NCBI GenBank assembly: GCA_032622095.1
Contig: CP136067.1
Location: 134,915,990 to 134,979,989, forward strand
Origin: Siphonodentalium dalli
Taxonomy: Eukaryota > Mollusca > Scaphopoda > Gadilida > Siphonodentaliidae
Reading direction: 5' to 3'
DNA length: 64,000 bases
In this document: positions 35,705-49,440 of the stretch, piece by piece
How positions within the stretch are numbered: position 1 is the first letter of the stretch
Layout of the letters: every line of letters begins with the position of its first letter
Notes under the pieces: generated by a model
The model's database searches: none
Told to the model about the DNA's origin: nothing
What the model saw: only the letters and a program-made list of their open reading frames with translations
Translations under genes and position numbers: made by a program

Positions 35705-37345
35705 AGTGTTATCAATCCATACTAATAAACTTGTGTTTGTTTGTCGGTCGGGTATGAGGTTAACATTTTACACATTGGGTAAATTGACACAGGAGTGTCA
35801 TCCGGTAGCTGTCGTTGACATCAGATGTCTTAAAAGGGCAAGTTAAAACCTCAAGGTATTTGATCGTAAGCCACGCTGGTTCGTTTGACCCCGGCCTGCT
35901 AAGAATGCTTCGAGTTCCGAAAAAAAAATGGTTATCTTCTCACAATGTACTTTTGGATTCTACAAATAGCTGATATTAATACATATTTATTTATCTAAAC
36001 TAATAAATTGAAAATTTGTACACTGGGCTCAATTGACACGTGGCGAGTCATGGGATAAGTGTCGTAGACATCGTATATCTTAAAATGGCACTAATGATTA
36101 ATTTGACTAAATGATTGGGCACAAATAAACAATTTTAATTAAATAATTAATCATGGTTGGACACTGTCGCTGGAAATTGGTATTCAGGGGTGAATTGACG
36201 GGGTAGTATCATTGGATAGGTGCTGTTGACCCAGTCTCTTTGAAAAGCCGACGACAATCCTAACGGATGTACGTCTCTAGAAATGTCAATTTCTACAACG
36301 ACGCGGAATTCCCAACACGACGTAATAAACAATTTGCAAATATGGATTCCTGGCGTAGTAAATGTTTGTGAGAATCGTAGTATTTAGAAATAGTTATAAA
36401 TAAAATAAGATGCGAAAAAATAATCAGTCATGAATATTGATCACTGATAAAAACTCAAAGATGATGTGTCCAAAATTGCGATGAGTAAAATGAATTATGG
36501 ATATATCGCCTGTATTCAGTTCTCCAACAATAGTTGAGTTTGACAATGCGTGGGAAACTTGTCAGCACGTCATTGACCTCTGATCATCTGTGAAGAGATA
36601 TGTTATGCCATAAACCAATGAAATCACGCGCGTGCTTCGCCACTCTCCAATGAAATGGAGGGAATTCCAACAATGCAGTAACTGATTATGAACGAGATAT
36701 ACAGAGACGTAACTATTGTAAAATATTTGTCGGCTTTTTAAAGAGACTGCTGGGAACTTAACAAATATCTATACTATTAATACTCAATTTTGTTTGTTTG
36801 TCTGTCGGGCTATGGGCGATCGAACGACTGGACACTCGGTCAATTGACCCGGGAAGTGTCACTGTCATGGGATAGGTGTCATTGCATCAGATGTCTGAAA
36901 TGGCACTAATATTTAATTTAACTCGATACCAGTAATGAATTATAAACCAAAAATGGTCGAAAATTTATTCACATGGGTAAATTGACACGAGGGGTGTCAT
37001 GGAATAGGTGCCGTTGACCGACACGACTAAAAGGGGCACTAATAGACAATTTTAATTAAATAATTAAACATATATTAAAATAGTTTGACCCGGTCACAAG
37101 AAATTGGTATGCGGGGATAAATTGACACGGTGAGTACCATTAGATAGGTGATGACGACACTAAATGGGAACTTAAACATTATATTATCATATATGCACAA
37201 TAAAGAGCGTTCATTATCATCTTATACCATATTTAGGAACGTTGGTATATTGGATCACCCGACGAGGGGGTATCAAGGGGTCACCGGACCAGAGAAATAT
37301 TATGGGATAGGCACCTTTGACCTAAGATGACTTAAATGGACACTA
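35705..37345 (+). repeat. Degenerate array of a 'GGGTAAATTGACACG' unit
   Basis: Seven or so diverged units contain 'gggtaaattgacacg', 'gtgtcatgggataggtgtc', 'gttgacatcagatgtctta' and 'atggcactaat'. A second start ('ctatactattaatactcaat', then 'ttgtttgtctgtcgg') near 36770 suggests two Helitron-like repeats in a row. No gene. Confidence 0.6.
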
Positions 37346-37379
37346 ATTAAATTATATTAGACGAAAACAGTAACTCTTT

Positions 37380-38330
37380 TAATGTAGTCTCGCGGGCTGA
37401 TGTGTGATGTTTCATTGTGACAGACGCGCCCCGTTATACAAATTAGCATCACGCCTCTACCAACAGGGAAATGAATTGTGTGATTGGGGTTCTTAAGCAC
37501 TATGCAAATGTTTGTTTTTGTGGGCAATCTATTTCTCTGTTGGAGGTCTCAATGTGAACTTACTGTGCATACATTGGGAGACATGAAAGTTCTAGCCAGA
37601 TTACGAATGTCGACTTGTGGAATAAGGCATGGTATAAAGTGCCCATTGGAAGATAGATGGGCAAGATATATAGAACAAAGTGGCTGGGTTTTGAGTATAA
37701 AAATATCCTTGGCTGACAACAAAACCACACCCTTGACATGGTTCGTGTTAGTGGTGGTTGCAGGTGGACTTTGCCGTCAACACAATTGTATGCACATATA
37801 TACCGCTACAACTCTCTTCGAAATAAAACGTTGATGTACGCAAACATATAAAATAATATATGTTTTCCATAGTATATATACCGGTATACTGTCGACACAA
37901 TTATCCGTATTTGGTCACATATGCATTTTCGGATATTTTTTACTCAAACAATGCATTCTAGCCATTATGTCCGGATGAAGAACAGTAACTGTATTACTGA
38001 CGTGTTAAGTTCAATATGATATATACCCCATGATATGCAAATGAGCAGCACGCCTCTACCGACCATGAAATTGATTATGCGGGGTTCATAAGTACTATGC
38101 AGATGTTTATTTTGTGAGCGGGTATAGAAGCGAACTATTTATCTGTTAGATGCTTCTGTGGGAGCCCATTGTACATAAATTGGGATACATGAACGTTCTA
38201 GAATACAAATGTTTACTTGCGGTATAAAGTATGGTATACAGTGCCCATTCGGAAGATACATGTAGAAGGGCAAAAATGAAAAAAGGGGCTGGGTTTTAAG
38301 TATACATAGTTGTGTTCCTTTGTTGTATAG
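37380..38330 (+). repeat. Two diverged copies of a 300-bp segment
   Basis: 37420-37720 and 38020-38310 share 'gcacgcctctacc', 'agtactatgcagatgttt' and 'gtataaagtgcccattggaa'. A 116-codon frame (37484-37834) runs through copy 1, but copy 2 does not keep it and no domain is recognised, so I do not call a gene. Confidence 0.6.
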
Positions 38331-38399
38331 TATGCTAGACTATATTATATAATATAACTTGATATATCATATAATGTTATATCACATGAAACACCTATT

Positions 38400-38740
38400 A
38401 TATCAGTAAATGACTGTGGAGTCGCTTACCGGCCTGACTGCAAATACAGAGAAGACTGGGATTCTGAAGACTACAACAGTCAGTACTGGTCAAAATCACT
38501 TAAAACAAGTACTTATATCCAGGGACATAGCTAGAACAAGGAGTTAAATCTAAAAAAAAAAAAAAAAAATCAGTTAAAACAAATGTAATATTTAAACAAG
38601 ACAGTCAATGACTGTGGGGTCGCTCACCAGACTGCAAAGACTGATAAGACTGGGACTCTGGAGACCAAAACAGTCAGCACTTTTCATAATCACTTTAAAA
38701 GAAGTAGATTTAAACATGATATGTGGCTAGAGAGACTTAA
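38400..38740 (+). repeat. Tandem pair, 'gactgtggggtcgctcacc'
   Basis: 38405-38530 and 38595-38735 share 'gactgtggagtcgcttacc', 'aagactgggattctg' and 'acaacagtcagtact'. An A17 run separates them. Confidence 0.7.
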
Positions 38741-39597
38741 TTCAAGTATGTAGCTTGGTAAAAATCCACCTTGAAATTGCCAACTGTACACTACTAATCA
38801 CCCCCCCCCCCCCTCCTCCAGCTCAACAAGTCCCCTCCCGACCGGGATCCAGACTCCCAAGTCTTAGGTTGGAATTTCACAACCGACACCTCAAACTTTC
38901 TCAATTGTTGGAAATTTCCAATCTCACAAGCGCCTTTTTCTAAAACCATTTAAACATGTTTGAAGCCCAATTATCCATGGACCCAAAACACAATACATAT
39001 ATGTCAGACCAATCAGTCAGGTGGTTCCAAGGTAGATGTTTTAATGAATTTGGTATTTCGATGATTTTATTAGACACAAAAGTGTTAACTCCCCATAGCC
39101 TGCCATTTCTTGACAGGTTGACCTCATTTTAACAAATCTGAATCTCAGTCACTAAAGGATCCTCATGATTCCTCCATACTATATGTAAGCTAAATAGTCC
39201 AAACTCTCTTGAGAAGACATTTTAAGAATTACTATAGAGACATATAGTTATGTCCCTGGTCCCACCCTATTTAACCTGGTGACCCCATCTGAATAAATTT
39301 GAATCCCAGACACCAAAGAACCCTTCATACATATCATAAATATCAGTCAAATAGACCTGATGGTCCTTGTGAAGGAAGCATATTAAGAGGGAAACTGTCC
39401 TTCGCTTGGCCCCTATTTGACCAGGTGACCCCATTAAAAAAAATCTGAATTGCAGTCAAGGAAGAACATTCCATTCTATATAAGCCAACTAGTTCTTGCA
39501 AACATATTTTAAGAATTACTATGTAGTGAAATAGTTAAGTCTCTTGCTCGGCCCTTATTTGACTTTGTGATCCCATTTTCACAAATCTGATAAGGAT
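38741..39597. repeat. Degenerate 'gaccccatttgaacaaatct' array, part 1
   Basis: Units of about 160 bp with 'tatgtccctggtcccaccc', 'ctggtgaccccatctgaata' and 'ccatactatatgtaagctaa'. A C14 run lies at 38798-38812. The array continues at 40.9-42.6 kb. Confidence 0.6.
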
Positions 39598-40500
39598 AAA
39601 AATTAAGTTCCCCAGTTGAAGTTGATGATATTCACCCATTGGGCACCTCATTTATGAATTTTATCTTCTGCAAATTAGGGGATATAGAAACTTCCTAGAA
39701 TGGAAATTTAACTAACAACAATGTAAATTTGATACTATAGATACTTCCCCAGAAGATGAGGCCTAAGCAGAATGAGGTCGCCAGAGGGTGAATTTGGTGA
39801 TGCTAGCCTGCTGTGCGGGATAGCATCACAAAAAGCGTGTCTGTTCCTACATTGTGCATGCCTGGCCTCAAGCAACACAATGTATTATACTACAAGCCTT
39901 GAAATAGTGTGTCTGTCATTTGCAGAATGAGGTCCCCAGAGGGTGAATATAGTGACGCTAAATTCACCCTCTGGGGACCTCATTCTGATAAGGCCCTCAA
40001 CTGCTATGGAAGACCTAGAATAAAATTGAATTTCCCCAGTTGAAGTTGGTGATGTTCACCCATTGGGCCCCTCAATTATGAATTTTATCTTCTGCAAATT
40101 AGGGGATATAGAAACTTCCTAGAAGGGAAATTTAACTAACAACAATGTAAATTTGATACTATAGATACTTCCCAGAAGATGAGGCCTAAGCAGAATGAGG
40201 TCTCCAAATGGTGAATTTGGTGATGCTAGCCCGCTGTGTGGGATAGCATCACTAAAAGCATGTCTGTTCCTACATTGTGCATGTCTGGCCTCAAGCAACA
40301 CACTGTATTATACAATCAAGCCTTGAGATAGTCTGTCTGTTATTTGCAGAATGAGGTCCCCAGAGGGTGAATTTAGTGACGCTATCCTGCACAGCGGGCT
40401 AGTATCACTAAATTCACCCTCTGGGGACCTCATTCTGATAAGGCCCTCAACTGCTATGGAAGACCTAGAATAAGATTGAAGTTCCCCAGTTGAAATTGGT
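39598..40500. repeat. 425-bp tandem duplication of hairpin repeat G
   Basis: Two copies (39598-40019, 40020-40500) of a unit contain 'ccccagttgaagttggtgat', 'ttatcttctgcaaattaggg' and a terminal hairpin. In copy 2 the hairpin (40348-40437) has 33-bp arms CAGAATGAGGTCCCCAGAGG...TTTAGTGA around a GC-rich loop. In copy 1 the loop is deleted (39925-39989). Related copies are at 47.64-48.08 kb and 57.70-58.11 kb. Confidence 0.75.
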
Positions 40501-41760
40501 GATGTTCACCCATTGGGCACCTCAATCTACAAATGCCAGACACTCTTGGAGAAAATGAAATGAATCTGATTTTAATGACCACCAAGTGATAATGTAAACA
40601 ACAAGGGTGCTTCATTGGTAACACCATTAATCTCATTTAAATTATGAATGACATGAATACACTCCCTGGGGACTCTGCCTATAGCTCTCTTATCTCTCTA
40701 TCTGCCCTGCCATGTGTCATGTCTGTCAGTTCATGTTTTTTAATTTATTTAAATAAAAAAGTACATTATTTACCTGTGAGTTAGGAGGTGAGATAGAGTG
40801 GAATGCTGTTGGTTGGGGACAGGGTGGGGTTCTGGGTCATGTGTGGGGGGGGGGTGATAAAAAATTTTTGTATGTTAAATTGATCAAGGAGTTCCTGAAT
40901 TTTTTATTATTTTTTGGGGAATTATGGCCATAACTCTGTTAAAATATATCGGATCAAACCCATATTTTAACTTGATCTGTATATAAGTGTCAAAAATTAA
41001 TATACCAAATTTGGTGTTGATCAGATGAAAAATGTTTGAGTAATCCTGTCTTGGATGAATTCTATATCAAAACAAGAGTGGAAGGGGTTAAATAAACAAT
41101 ACCAAAATCCATACAGATGAAGAACATGCTAAGAAAAATCTAGGTAAGAAATATGAGACTGTGATGTGTCCTAAACAAAAATTAAAGGTCAAAACGCAAA
41201 AATTAAATTTTTTGTTTTCAACGTTATGTCCCTAGCTCTGCCCCTATTTGACCCAGTGACCCCATTTGAACAAATCTGAACACCAGTCACCCAAGGTCCC
41301 TCTGTACCAAATATAAGCTAAATCGGCCAAATATTTTTTTAGAAGAAGTCATTGTAAGAATTACTATGAGTTATGGCCCTGGTTTCTCAACTAATTGACC
41401 GGGTGACCTCATTTGAACAAATCTGAACACCAGTCACCCAAGGACCCTCCATACCAAATATTAGCTAAATCGGCACAATGGTTATGGACAAGAAGTTGTT
41501 GTAAGAATTACGATGGAGGAATAGAGTTATGGCCCTGGTTTCGCAACTATTTGACCCAGCGACCTCATCTGAATGAGAGTCACCTAGGGAACATCCACAC
41601 CAAATATGAACCAATTCGGTATGATGGTTTCAGAGGAGAAGAGGTTTTAAAAAAAAAGTTGACGGACTGACGGACAGACGGACGGCTAGACAGACGGGCG
41701 GACGACGGACGAGGAGTGATGACTATAGCTCCACCGGAGACTTCGTCTCAGGTGAGCTAA
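40501..41760 (+). repeat. Degenerate 160-bp array with Helitron-like 3' end
   Basis: Repeated 'gagttatggccctggtttc', 'gacctcatttgaacaaatct' and 'ccataccaaatattagctaa'. It ends with (GACG)n, then hairpin GGAGACTTCGTCTC, seven bases, then CTAA (41757-41760). This hairpin-CTRR end suggests that a Helitron-like element carries the array. Confidence 0.55.
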
Positions 41761-42588
41761 AAACTGTTTTAAAAAAAAATCAAAATGGTTAAATGTTCAA
41801 AATTCTGTCCTAAACCTCTGATGATAAATGGTCATGAGAACAAGTTGTTTTCATGAGAAGAAGTTGAATTGTTATCGTGGGAGAGATATTTGTCCCTGGC
41901 TCCGCCCATGACCCGGTGACCCAGTTTGAACAACAGTCACCTAGCTAGTATCCCCACCAAATATGACCACATTCGGTCTTGCTGTTCTGGAAGTGAGGCT
42001 TTAAGAATTACTAGGGAGGGAAAAAGTTGTCCCTGGCTCAGCCGCTATTTGAACCAGGGAGCTCATTTGAACAAATATGAATCCCAGACACCTCCATACC
42101 AAAAATAGAAGCTAAATAGGCCTGATGGTTCTTCAGTGGAAGTAATCTGGTCCATGTTGGTGGCAATGCAGGAAAGGGAAAGTTTAATGATTTCATAACT
42201 TTAAGTTAACTCTGGAGATGCTATAATGATCTTAGTTTTTTTTATTTTTGTTCAATGTCTTTAAAAAAATATTTAATTGAGCAGAGAGATAAATTTCAAT
42301 TTAAATGTTTTTTTTTTTTTTATTATATTTGAATTTTGTGTTTTTATTATTATTTTTTTTTTTGGTGTTGAATCAAGCTAGAAATTATTTGTTTGTTCAA
42401 AGAGTTATGTCCCTGGATTCACAACTATTTGACCTGGTGACCTCATTTGAACAGATCTGAATGAGTCACCTAGGGAACATCCACACCAAATATGGTTCTG
42501 GAGAAGATGATTAAAGAATTTTTGACTGATGGACGGATGAGGAGTAATGACTATAGATCCACCAAAGACTTCATCTCAGGTGAGCTAA
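41761..42588 (+). repeat. Second copy of the same array and end
   Basis: Again closes with 'ctccaccaaagacttcatct' type sequence, a weak hairpin and CTAA at 42585-42588. Internal poly-T runs lie at 42308-42360. Confidence 0.5.
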
Positions 42589-42935
42589 AAAGCAAAGTTC
42601 TACATATAAAAGTAGTTCTACATATTTCCTTATATCTCACTAGTGATGATTTGGCACATTCTTCCCGAGATGCTTGGAATCGCGGCAACAAAATGATAAC
42701 ACGGATTAATACTATTTTGAAAGCCGTGCATGACACCAACACCAGACATTGAAAATTATCGCTTTGTTCATAAAAGTGCGAAAATAGACACAAAAACAAA
42801 GAGGCAAATTGGGGGGACTATATTTTTCGTCGCCAGCCAGAGCACACAATACTGTCGTATACGGTTGTGACGTGTCTCAGCCAATACCGTAAATCTATGC
42901 ATTTTTCAGCTTCTTTTAAAGGGTGTGACTAATTA
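42589..42935. other. Unassigned; possible but unproven exon-like frame
   Basis: A plus-strand frame ending at 42752 reads DDLAHSSRDAWNRGNKMITR and onward with a coding-like feel, after an AG. I recognise no family and no partner exon, so it is not called as a gene. Confidence 0.2.
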
Positions 42936-43625
42936 CTGCCTGGGCAAGCCCGGGCAAAAGAACCCGGGGAGCTCGGGCAGACAGAGACCAATCACATTAT
43001 ATATTGATGACTAACGGTAGCGAGGCACTTACTAAAGGTGTACTGTGAAGATTGACTCTCCGACTCGGCCAGCTTAATTAACCCCTTAAATGATGATATG
43101 CACCAGAAGAGCACAGGAGACCCCGGGCAAGCCTGGGCAGCCCCATGGGCCCATGGACACCATATTATGACGCCTTATGGTAGTGGGATACATACTAAGT
43201 ATAGATTGTGAACGTTTATTTGCTGTATCATCCACCGCCGATTTTATTGACCCTTTAAATTCCGATATTGGCTAGAAGAACTCGGGAGACCAGATCACAC
43301 TATATACTGATGACTAATGGTAGCGAGACACTTACAAAACATAAACTTTGATGGTTGACTCCCCATCTCTTTCAATGGCTGGGTTCATTAACCCCTTAAA
43401 TGACGGTATAGGTTAGAAGATCATGAGAGAGCTCAGGTAAGCCTGGGTGGCCCAATGGACTCGTCGACAGTATAATATGATGCCTTATGGTAGTAGGATG
43501 CATATACTGTGAAAAATTACTTGCCATGTCACCGATCACCGGTTTTATTTACCCCTTTAATGCCGATATTGGCTAAAAGAACCTTGGCTGCGAATACTGA
43601 CTCGTCATCTCGTTCACGGCTGGGT
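42936..43625. repeat. Degenerate 150-bp tandem array
   Basis: Units contain 'tgatgactaatggtagcgag', 'gggcaagcctgggcagccc' and 'aaccccttaaatgatgatat'. Four to five diverged copies. Confidence 0.65.
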
Positions 43626-44306
43626 TAACCCATGTACATTCTGTGCTCTAAACTTCATTCTGTGATTTATGAAAAGTATCATTTATGCCTTTAATTGGTT
43701 GGCACTCATTCAAGCATAACACTATCTGAATGGCCATAATTCACAGTGTGGATTAATTTTCAGATAGAGTACCTGTGCCAAATTTCATAACAATAGAACC
43801 CGTATATTTCATGAAAAAAAAATGAGGGGGGGTGAGAAAATAGCCAGTTTTTTTAGGGGTTTAGTATACCCACCATTCATTTCATTTTTGGGTGGCGAGT
43901 AAAATAAAATTAGGAACACCATAATATGGCCCCGGCATCTGAAATGTTGTTGAACCTGCATCCATTATGGAATAATAGAGACCTTTCGCAAAATAACGAT
44001 TACGATTACAGATATGGACAATATACAGTATACTGCCAAAAATTTGATCTTCATGCACAGTGTTTCTTATGCAAGACGAAATATACGCAGTTTAATTATG
44101 TGCGGATTTGTCAAGGATGTGCCACCCGTCCTGCTTGGGGACTCTCTTAACATTATCTGAGTGGTGTATAACACACGGATAAGAAAATGGGATCTGAAGG
44201 CGAAACACATTACTTTTTCCATCAAATATATATGTGTAACTGAATACAGTGGGGTATGTGCCGTCTCACAATTAACCATCATATGTAAGTTGTGATGGTG
44301 TCCACC
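43626..44306. other. No gene recognised
   Basis: Short frames only, with no domain. It ends at the TTAA of MITE A1. Confidence 0.35.
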
Positions 44307-44706
44307 TTAACCCTTTACCCAACAGAACGGCTCTGTGCCAATGCATTCTCTTATATATGCGAGTCGACCATAGTTCGCCTCGCATATATAAGAGAATACA
44401 TTGGCTTAACACATTAAAAATTATAAAATTGTTAAAGAATGTAAGAAAAAATGGTAAAAAGTGTTAAATTTTTTTTTTTTTTAGGCCAATGCATTCTCTT
44501 ATATATGCGAGGCGACCTATGGTCGACTCGCATATATAAGAGAATGCATTGGCACAGGGCATAACTGTAACTATCACAATGTGGTCAAGGAGCCGGTTCC
44601 AATGATACCCATATGTGTATGGTTCTATTGAGACAGACCGAAGATATTTTAGGCTGTTGAAGCTTTATTTGGCCGGTTTTGGCCGGTTTGTTGGGTAAAG
44701 GGTTAA
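44307..44706 (-). mobile_element. piggyBac-type MITE, family A, copy 1
   Basis: TTAA on both sides, termini CCCTTTACCCAACA / TGTTGGGTAAAGGG, 400 bp including both TTAA. Two 69-bp hairpins (44337-44405, 44485-44553) flank an AT-rich linker. The asymmetric part ('ggctgttgaagctttatttg') is on the right, so this copy is inverted relative to the other four. Confidence 0.9.
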
Positions 44707-45250
44707 TAGGACAATATATCCTATCTGTAATTATAATAGTGATTTTGCAAAAGGTCTCTAATGCTGCAAATCCCAGGGGTATAAAAACTCAACTGCAAAT
44801 AACTTCATATTATTCATTTCAGATATATGATATGGGAACCGAGGATGTCAGATAAGTTAATCTGCAGATTTAAGACATTCTAACAGTCATAAATAACATA
44901 AGTTACATGGGATTGTATATATAATGCATATATATATACAATCTCTATTAATATTAATACATAAACACAATTTCTAAGAGGGAATGTATGTATATAATGC
45001 ATATATAAATACAATCTCTATTAATATTAATATAATACATATTATAAATACAATCTCTATGAGGGATTGTATATATATATAATGCATCAATACATATATA
45101 AACACAATCTCTATGAAGGATTGTATATATATATAATGCATATATAAATACAATCTCTATTAATATTAATACAATACATATATAAATACAATTTCTATGA
45201 GGGAATGTATTTATATAATGCATATATAAATACAATCTCTATTAATGTAA
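44707..45250. repeat. AT-rich minisatellite (44925-45250)
   Basis: Units of about 60-70 bp read 'tataaatacaatctctatta' and 'atgagggattgtatatatat'. The open frame on the minus strand is a by-product. Confidence 0.8.
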
Positions 45251-45390
45251 TATTATCAGTCATAAAATATATTTAAAACAAGAACTTTCTAAAATATACA
45301 CAAATATATTAAACATCATGAATAAATAAGTCCCCTCATATTTATGGTGATACCTCAGTCCTTCGATTAAAAGAAAATATAGGTGCAGAG

Positions 45391-45745
45391 TTAAAGATGC
45401 ATTATCCGAATTAACGCTCCAAAATTACTATTTCTTTGGCTTCAGGGGTAATAAATATTTGATTCAAGTCGAGGAACCCACCCATCAAAGTACAGTGATC
45501 AGAAGTCTGTTATTTCTTGAAATGTGCAATTATTTGTTGCCCAGAAAAAATTTCTCAAACCGACGGTCTCGGACAAAATTTCAGATAAAGATGGATAACT
45601 CTAAAATCAAGTGGTAATACGGCCAAATTTTGTGATACTCAAGTGATAATACAGCCATATTTCATTTAACAAAATGTTGATAAATAACACGTTTTGGGAA
45701 ATTTGATACCATAGTTGACAAGACAGTGTTTAGCATACATTATAA
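45391..45745 (+). mobile_element. Dispersed repeat E, copy 3
   Basis: Starts TTAAAGATGCATTATCCG and shares 'caagtcgaggaacccaccca' and 'caaaatgttgataaataaca' with copies 1 and 2. The right end is eroded. Confidence 0.6.
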
Positions 45746-47635
45746 TAGTAATTTAGAATTCTGCTTTTGACCTTTTCGACTACCGGTAGTAAAAAAATTC
45801 CAGTCCAAACAATATATTACGAGGAAAATTAATTCTTTGTGACAGAATATCCTTTTGACTGGTCTCCAAGACTCAAAATAGATGTTAGACACCTTTCGTA
45901 CAATGAACTACTACTGATAATAATTATGAATAGGCTACTTCATCACTAGAATATGTGTTCTTTCTATCAGATGACATTTTAACATATCCATAGTTACGAT
46001 CAAGGTTTCAGGTTTTCAATAAAACTAACAAATACATCACAATGATCATATTATTTTAACTTTGAGTTTGTTTCCCTGATCATCAATGTGTGAGTTGACC
46101 CTGAAATTGTGTGTATCCTTAAATTATTATCTCCATGTGACCTTAATTTATATCTGTTAGTGGCAATTAAATCATTCATCATGGTGAAACTTGAGGATAT
46201 TGTGAAACCCAAAGTGCTGAGCTATGACCTCATAACCATGTAATTAAATCTTATCAGTAGTAGTTCATTTTGCAAGAAGGCATAGAGGCATGTCGTTAAA
46301 AATGAGTAAAAATATCTAAATTAAACTTGCCACTTTAACAAACGTATCACTGTTGATATAATACATCACAAGGGAGATTGCTATTTCAGATACTCCTCAC
46401 TTGTAACGCCATAATTCACAAACAGATTCCTCCTAAAATTCCAATGCCAATCGATTCTAAGATAAACTGTTCCGACAACTTGTAAAACAGATGATGAAAA
46501 AAAAACCATGGAGAGCACCGTCTTGATGTCCAAGCTTTACTACAGGAGAAAACAGACATTCGATTTCAAAACTCAATATTTATCGATAAAAAACTCACAT
46601 TTTACAAAATTTCTACATGTATCGACAGATCTAATGTTAATCTGCCCAAATCAATTGTATATTCAAATCGAAGTCTCCACTCATTTCCGACATGCCCCTG
46701 TAGCTAAAGGTGTCTATTTGACACAGAAAGTTCAGGGGAGAGAAACACCATCTATAAGATTAAGTACATCTACCATTACTAAGTGTTGTATAATTCAGGG
46801 GCACCACAAGCAAACCAATGCAAGGGGGGGGTAACTTCCAAAAAAGGGAGCATTTCTTTGTCAAAGGTAAAATATAAATGCTTTAAAGAAAAAAATTGTA
46901 ATTAAGATCTTTAGCACTTACAAGGATTAAATAAAGTGACTAAAGGCCTTCAAAGTGGGTTCATGCGAAAATAACATGAAAGTCAAACTATCATCAAGTA
47001 TGGGAAAATAGAATGACTTAGTTCTTATTCTCATTATTAATAACAATCCAATGAGATTTCGCATGTCAAAACCATTGTACTGTCACAATGGAATTACCAT
47101 TGAAAGTCCGATTAAACCCAATAAGACACCAAAGTCTGGTAAATATTGGAAAAGATCACAAAGCATTGAGAAATATTTGAAAAAATAATAAAGTTTATCT
47201 ATTTCTCTATGTTCTTCTTGGCAATGATGTCTTTACCAACTTATTTTTTGCACATTTACCCACAGCGAGTGCCTTGGGTCTCTTTAAGTTTAGTATCAAA
47301 GAGGTATATTATGCTCTGGGAACCAAACAATTCTGTTTCTGTTATTATATAATGTATTTCTTGCCATTTTTTTTATAGACTGGAAGGGAATCGATTTAAA
47401 AATAAGTTCCTCAATAAAATGTACAAATGGGTCGATATTTGAACATTTTCGAACAAAACTTTATGAACTAAATTCGAATTGAGTATTGGGGCCAAATCAA
47501 ATAACAATTCAAACATCAAATATTCACAGGACCCTACAAGAAAGGCATGTTTCTATCTCCGCACCCTCCATTGCTCAGTTGCCCCTGCGTACATCACCTC
47601 TAGGAAATAAAATGCTACAATCGTGTGGCTCCAGG
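45746..47635. other. Long stretch without a recognised feature
   Basis: A 108-codon plus-strand frame (46508-46834) has no recognisable domain. No splice-consistent exon was found. The sequence is otherwise unique-looking. Confidence 0.35.
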
Positions 47636-48085
47636 GAGAAAACCATGCAACTATCAAGCCTGGAAATAGTGTCTGTCATTTGCACAATGAGGTCCCCAGA
47701 GGGTGAATTTAGTGATGCTATCCCATCACTAAATTTGCCCTCTGGGAACCTAGTTCTGCTTAGGCATTATCTTCTGGGAAGTATCTACTTCTCAAATTAA
47801 CATTGTTTTTGGATACTTTTTTCCTTCTGTTCAGGTTCTATATCCCCTAATTTGCAGAAGATAAATTGCATAATTAAGGTAACTGATGGGTGAACATCAC
47901 TAACTTCAACTCGGGAACTTCAATCTTATCCTAGGTCTCCCATAGCAGTAGAGGCCTAATCAGAATAAGGTTCCCAGATAGTGAATTTGGTGATGCTAGC
48001 CCACCGTGCGGAATAACGTCACTAAATTCACCCTCTGGGGACCTCATTCTGCAAATAACAGACACACTATATATAGGCTTGGCAA
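47636..48085. repeat. Repeat G, copy near 48 kb
   Basis: Inverted 'aatgaggtccccagagggtg' / 'caccctctggggacctcatt' boxes near 47688 and 48019 enclose 'ctatatcccctaatttgcag'. Same family as 39.6-40.5 kb and 57.7-58.1 kb. Confidence 0.7.
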
Positions 48086-48535
48086 TCCCTGATCAGCATA
48101 GCTATCTAAAACAAATATCACACAAATCACCCCGATCACCATAGATATAACCAATGTGTGATGAACCTAAAATGATCTCGTGAAAAATAATTATCACACA
48201 AGAAGCTAGTATCTGCCACCATCAACGATAATGTAATGTGTGATTCGACTCATCGAGACCACGGATCTCTCTGCCTCTGCTATGTCTAGAATGATCTCGT
48301 GACAAAACAAAATTAGGCCACGCAGTGTCAATTTTCCCGAATCTCAGACTTGCCCGCATGGTCCCGAAAACCATGTTTTTAATCACATTCTATCTGTGGG
48401 GAAAGTTTTAATCAGTGTAAAATAACATCGGTATGTTTTTGATATAAACATGCATGGAATTGAGTCGAACAGACCGGTTTCCCAGTTCAGATTTCAGATT
48501 CATTACTCTAATTGGTAACAATGTTCAAACATTTA
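48086..48535. other. No feature recognised
   Basis: Includes a small duplication of 'atgatctcgtga' phrases near 48172 and 48291. Nothing else was found. Confidence 0.35.
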
Positions 48536-48935
48536 TTAACCCTTTACCCAACAAAACGGCCAAAACCGGCCAAATAAAGCTTCAACAGCCTAAAATATCT
48601 TCGGTCTGTCTCAATAGAACCATACAAATATGGATATCATTGGAACCGGCTCATTGACCACATTGTGATGGTTACAGTTATGCCCTGTGCCAATGCATTC
48701 TCTTATATATGCGAGTCGACCATAGGTCGCCTCACATATATAAGAGAATGCATTGGCCTAAAAAAAATCTTTTTTTAACACTTTTTACCATTTTTTCTTA
48801 CATTCTTTAACAATTTTATAATTTTTAATGTGTTAAGCCAATGCATTCTCTTATATATGCGCGGCGACCTATGGTCGACTCGCATATATAAGAGAATGCA
48901 TTGGCACAGGGCCCTTCTGTTGGGTAAAGGGTTAA
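48536..48935 (+). mobile_element. piggyBac-type MITE, family A, copy 2
   Basis: TTAA at both ends, termini CCCTTTACCCAACA and TGTTGGGTAAAGGG, hairpins at 48689-48757 and 48837-48905. The 150-bp left part ('cttcaacagcctaaaatatc') is family-specific. It lies just downstream of the last Rab exon. Confidence 0.9.
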
Positions 48936-49440
48936 GCACATGATTTATATCACTGCTATTTTTGATGAAACAAGAGGTTTCACCACAGGTGCTGGGATAC
49001 CCCAATGGTGAAAATTGAAATATGGGCAGGTCCGACGAACAAATTACTTGACAATTCCAATGAACGACGGATGGAAATACAACATTTTCAGATAAACAAA
49101 GAGGAATAACTCTTGAATGGAAAATGTGAACAACATCAATGAACCCTCATTCGAAAGGGCTCCTGATGAGAACTCTACACACCAAATTTCATCGAGATCT
49201 GATTACCCATGGTTGAGATATATGAGCGGACGGACAGAAATCCAACATTTTCAAATAAACAAAGAGGGATAACGTGAACAACGTCAATGAACCCTATTTT
49301 GAAAGCCCTCCTGATGTCAAACCAGCATATCAAATTTTATCAATACCTGATAACCAATGGTTGAGATATATGAGCGGATGGACAGGCAGATGGACACATG
49401 GACAGACAGATGCATGTAATCCAGTATAATTAATCACAGG
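48936..49440. repeat. Two-unit tandem repeat
   Basis: Two units of about 180 bp with 'acattttcagataaacaaag', 'ggttgagatatatgagcgga' and a (GACAGA) tail at 49380-49410. Probably a dispersed repeat; no coding. Confidence 0.6.

Noticed and set aside
37484..37834. 116-codon frame with hydrophobic segments
   Set aside because: It lies in a two-copy repeat, the second copy does not keep the frame, and no domain is recognisable.
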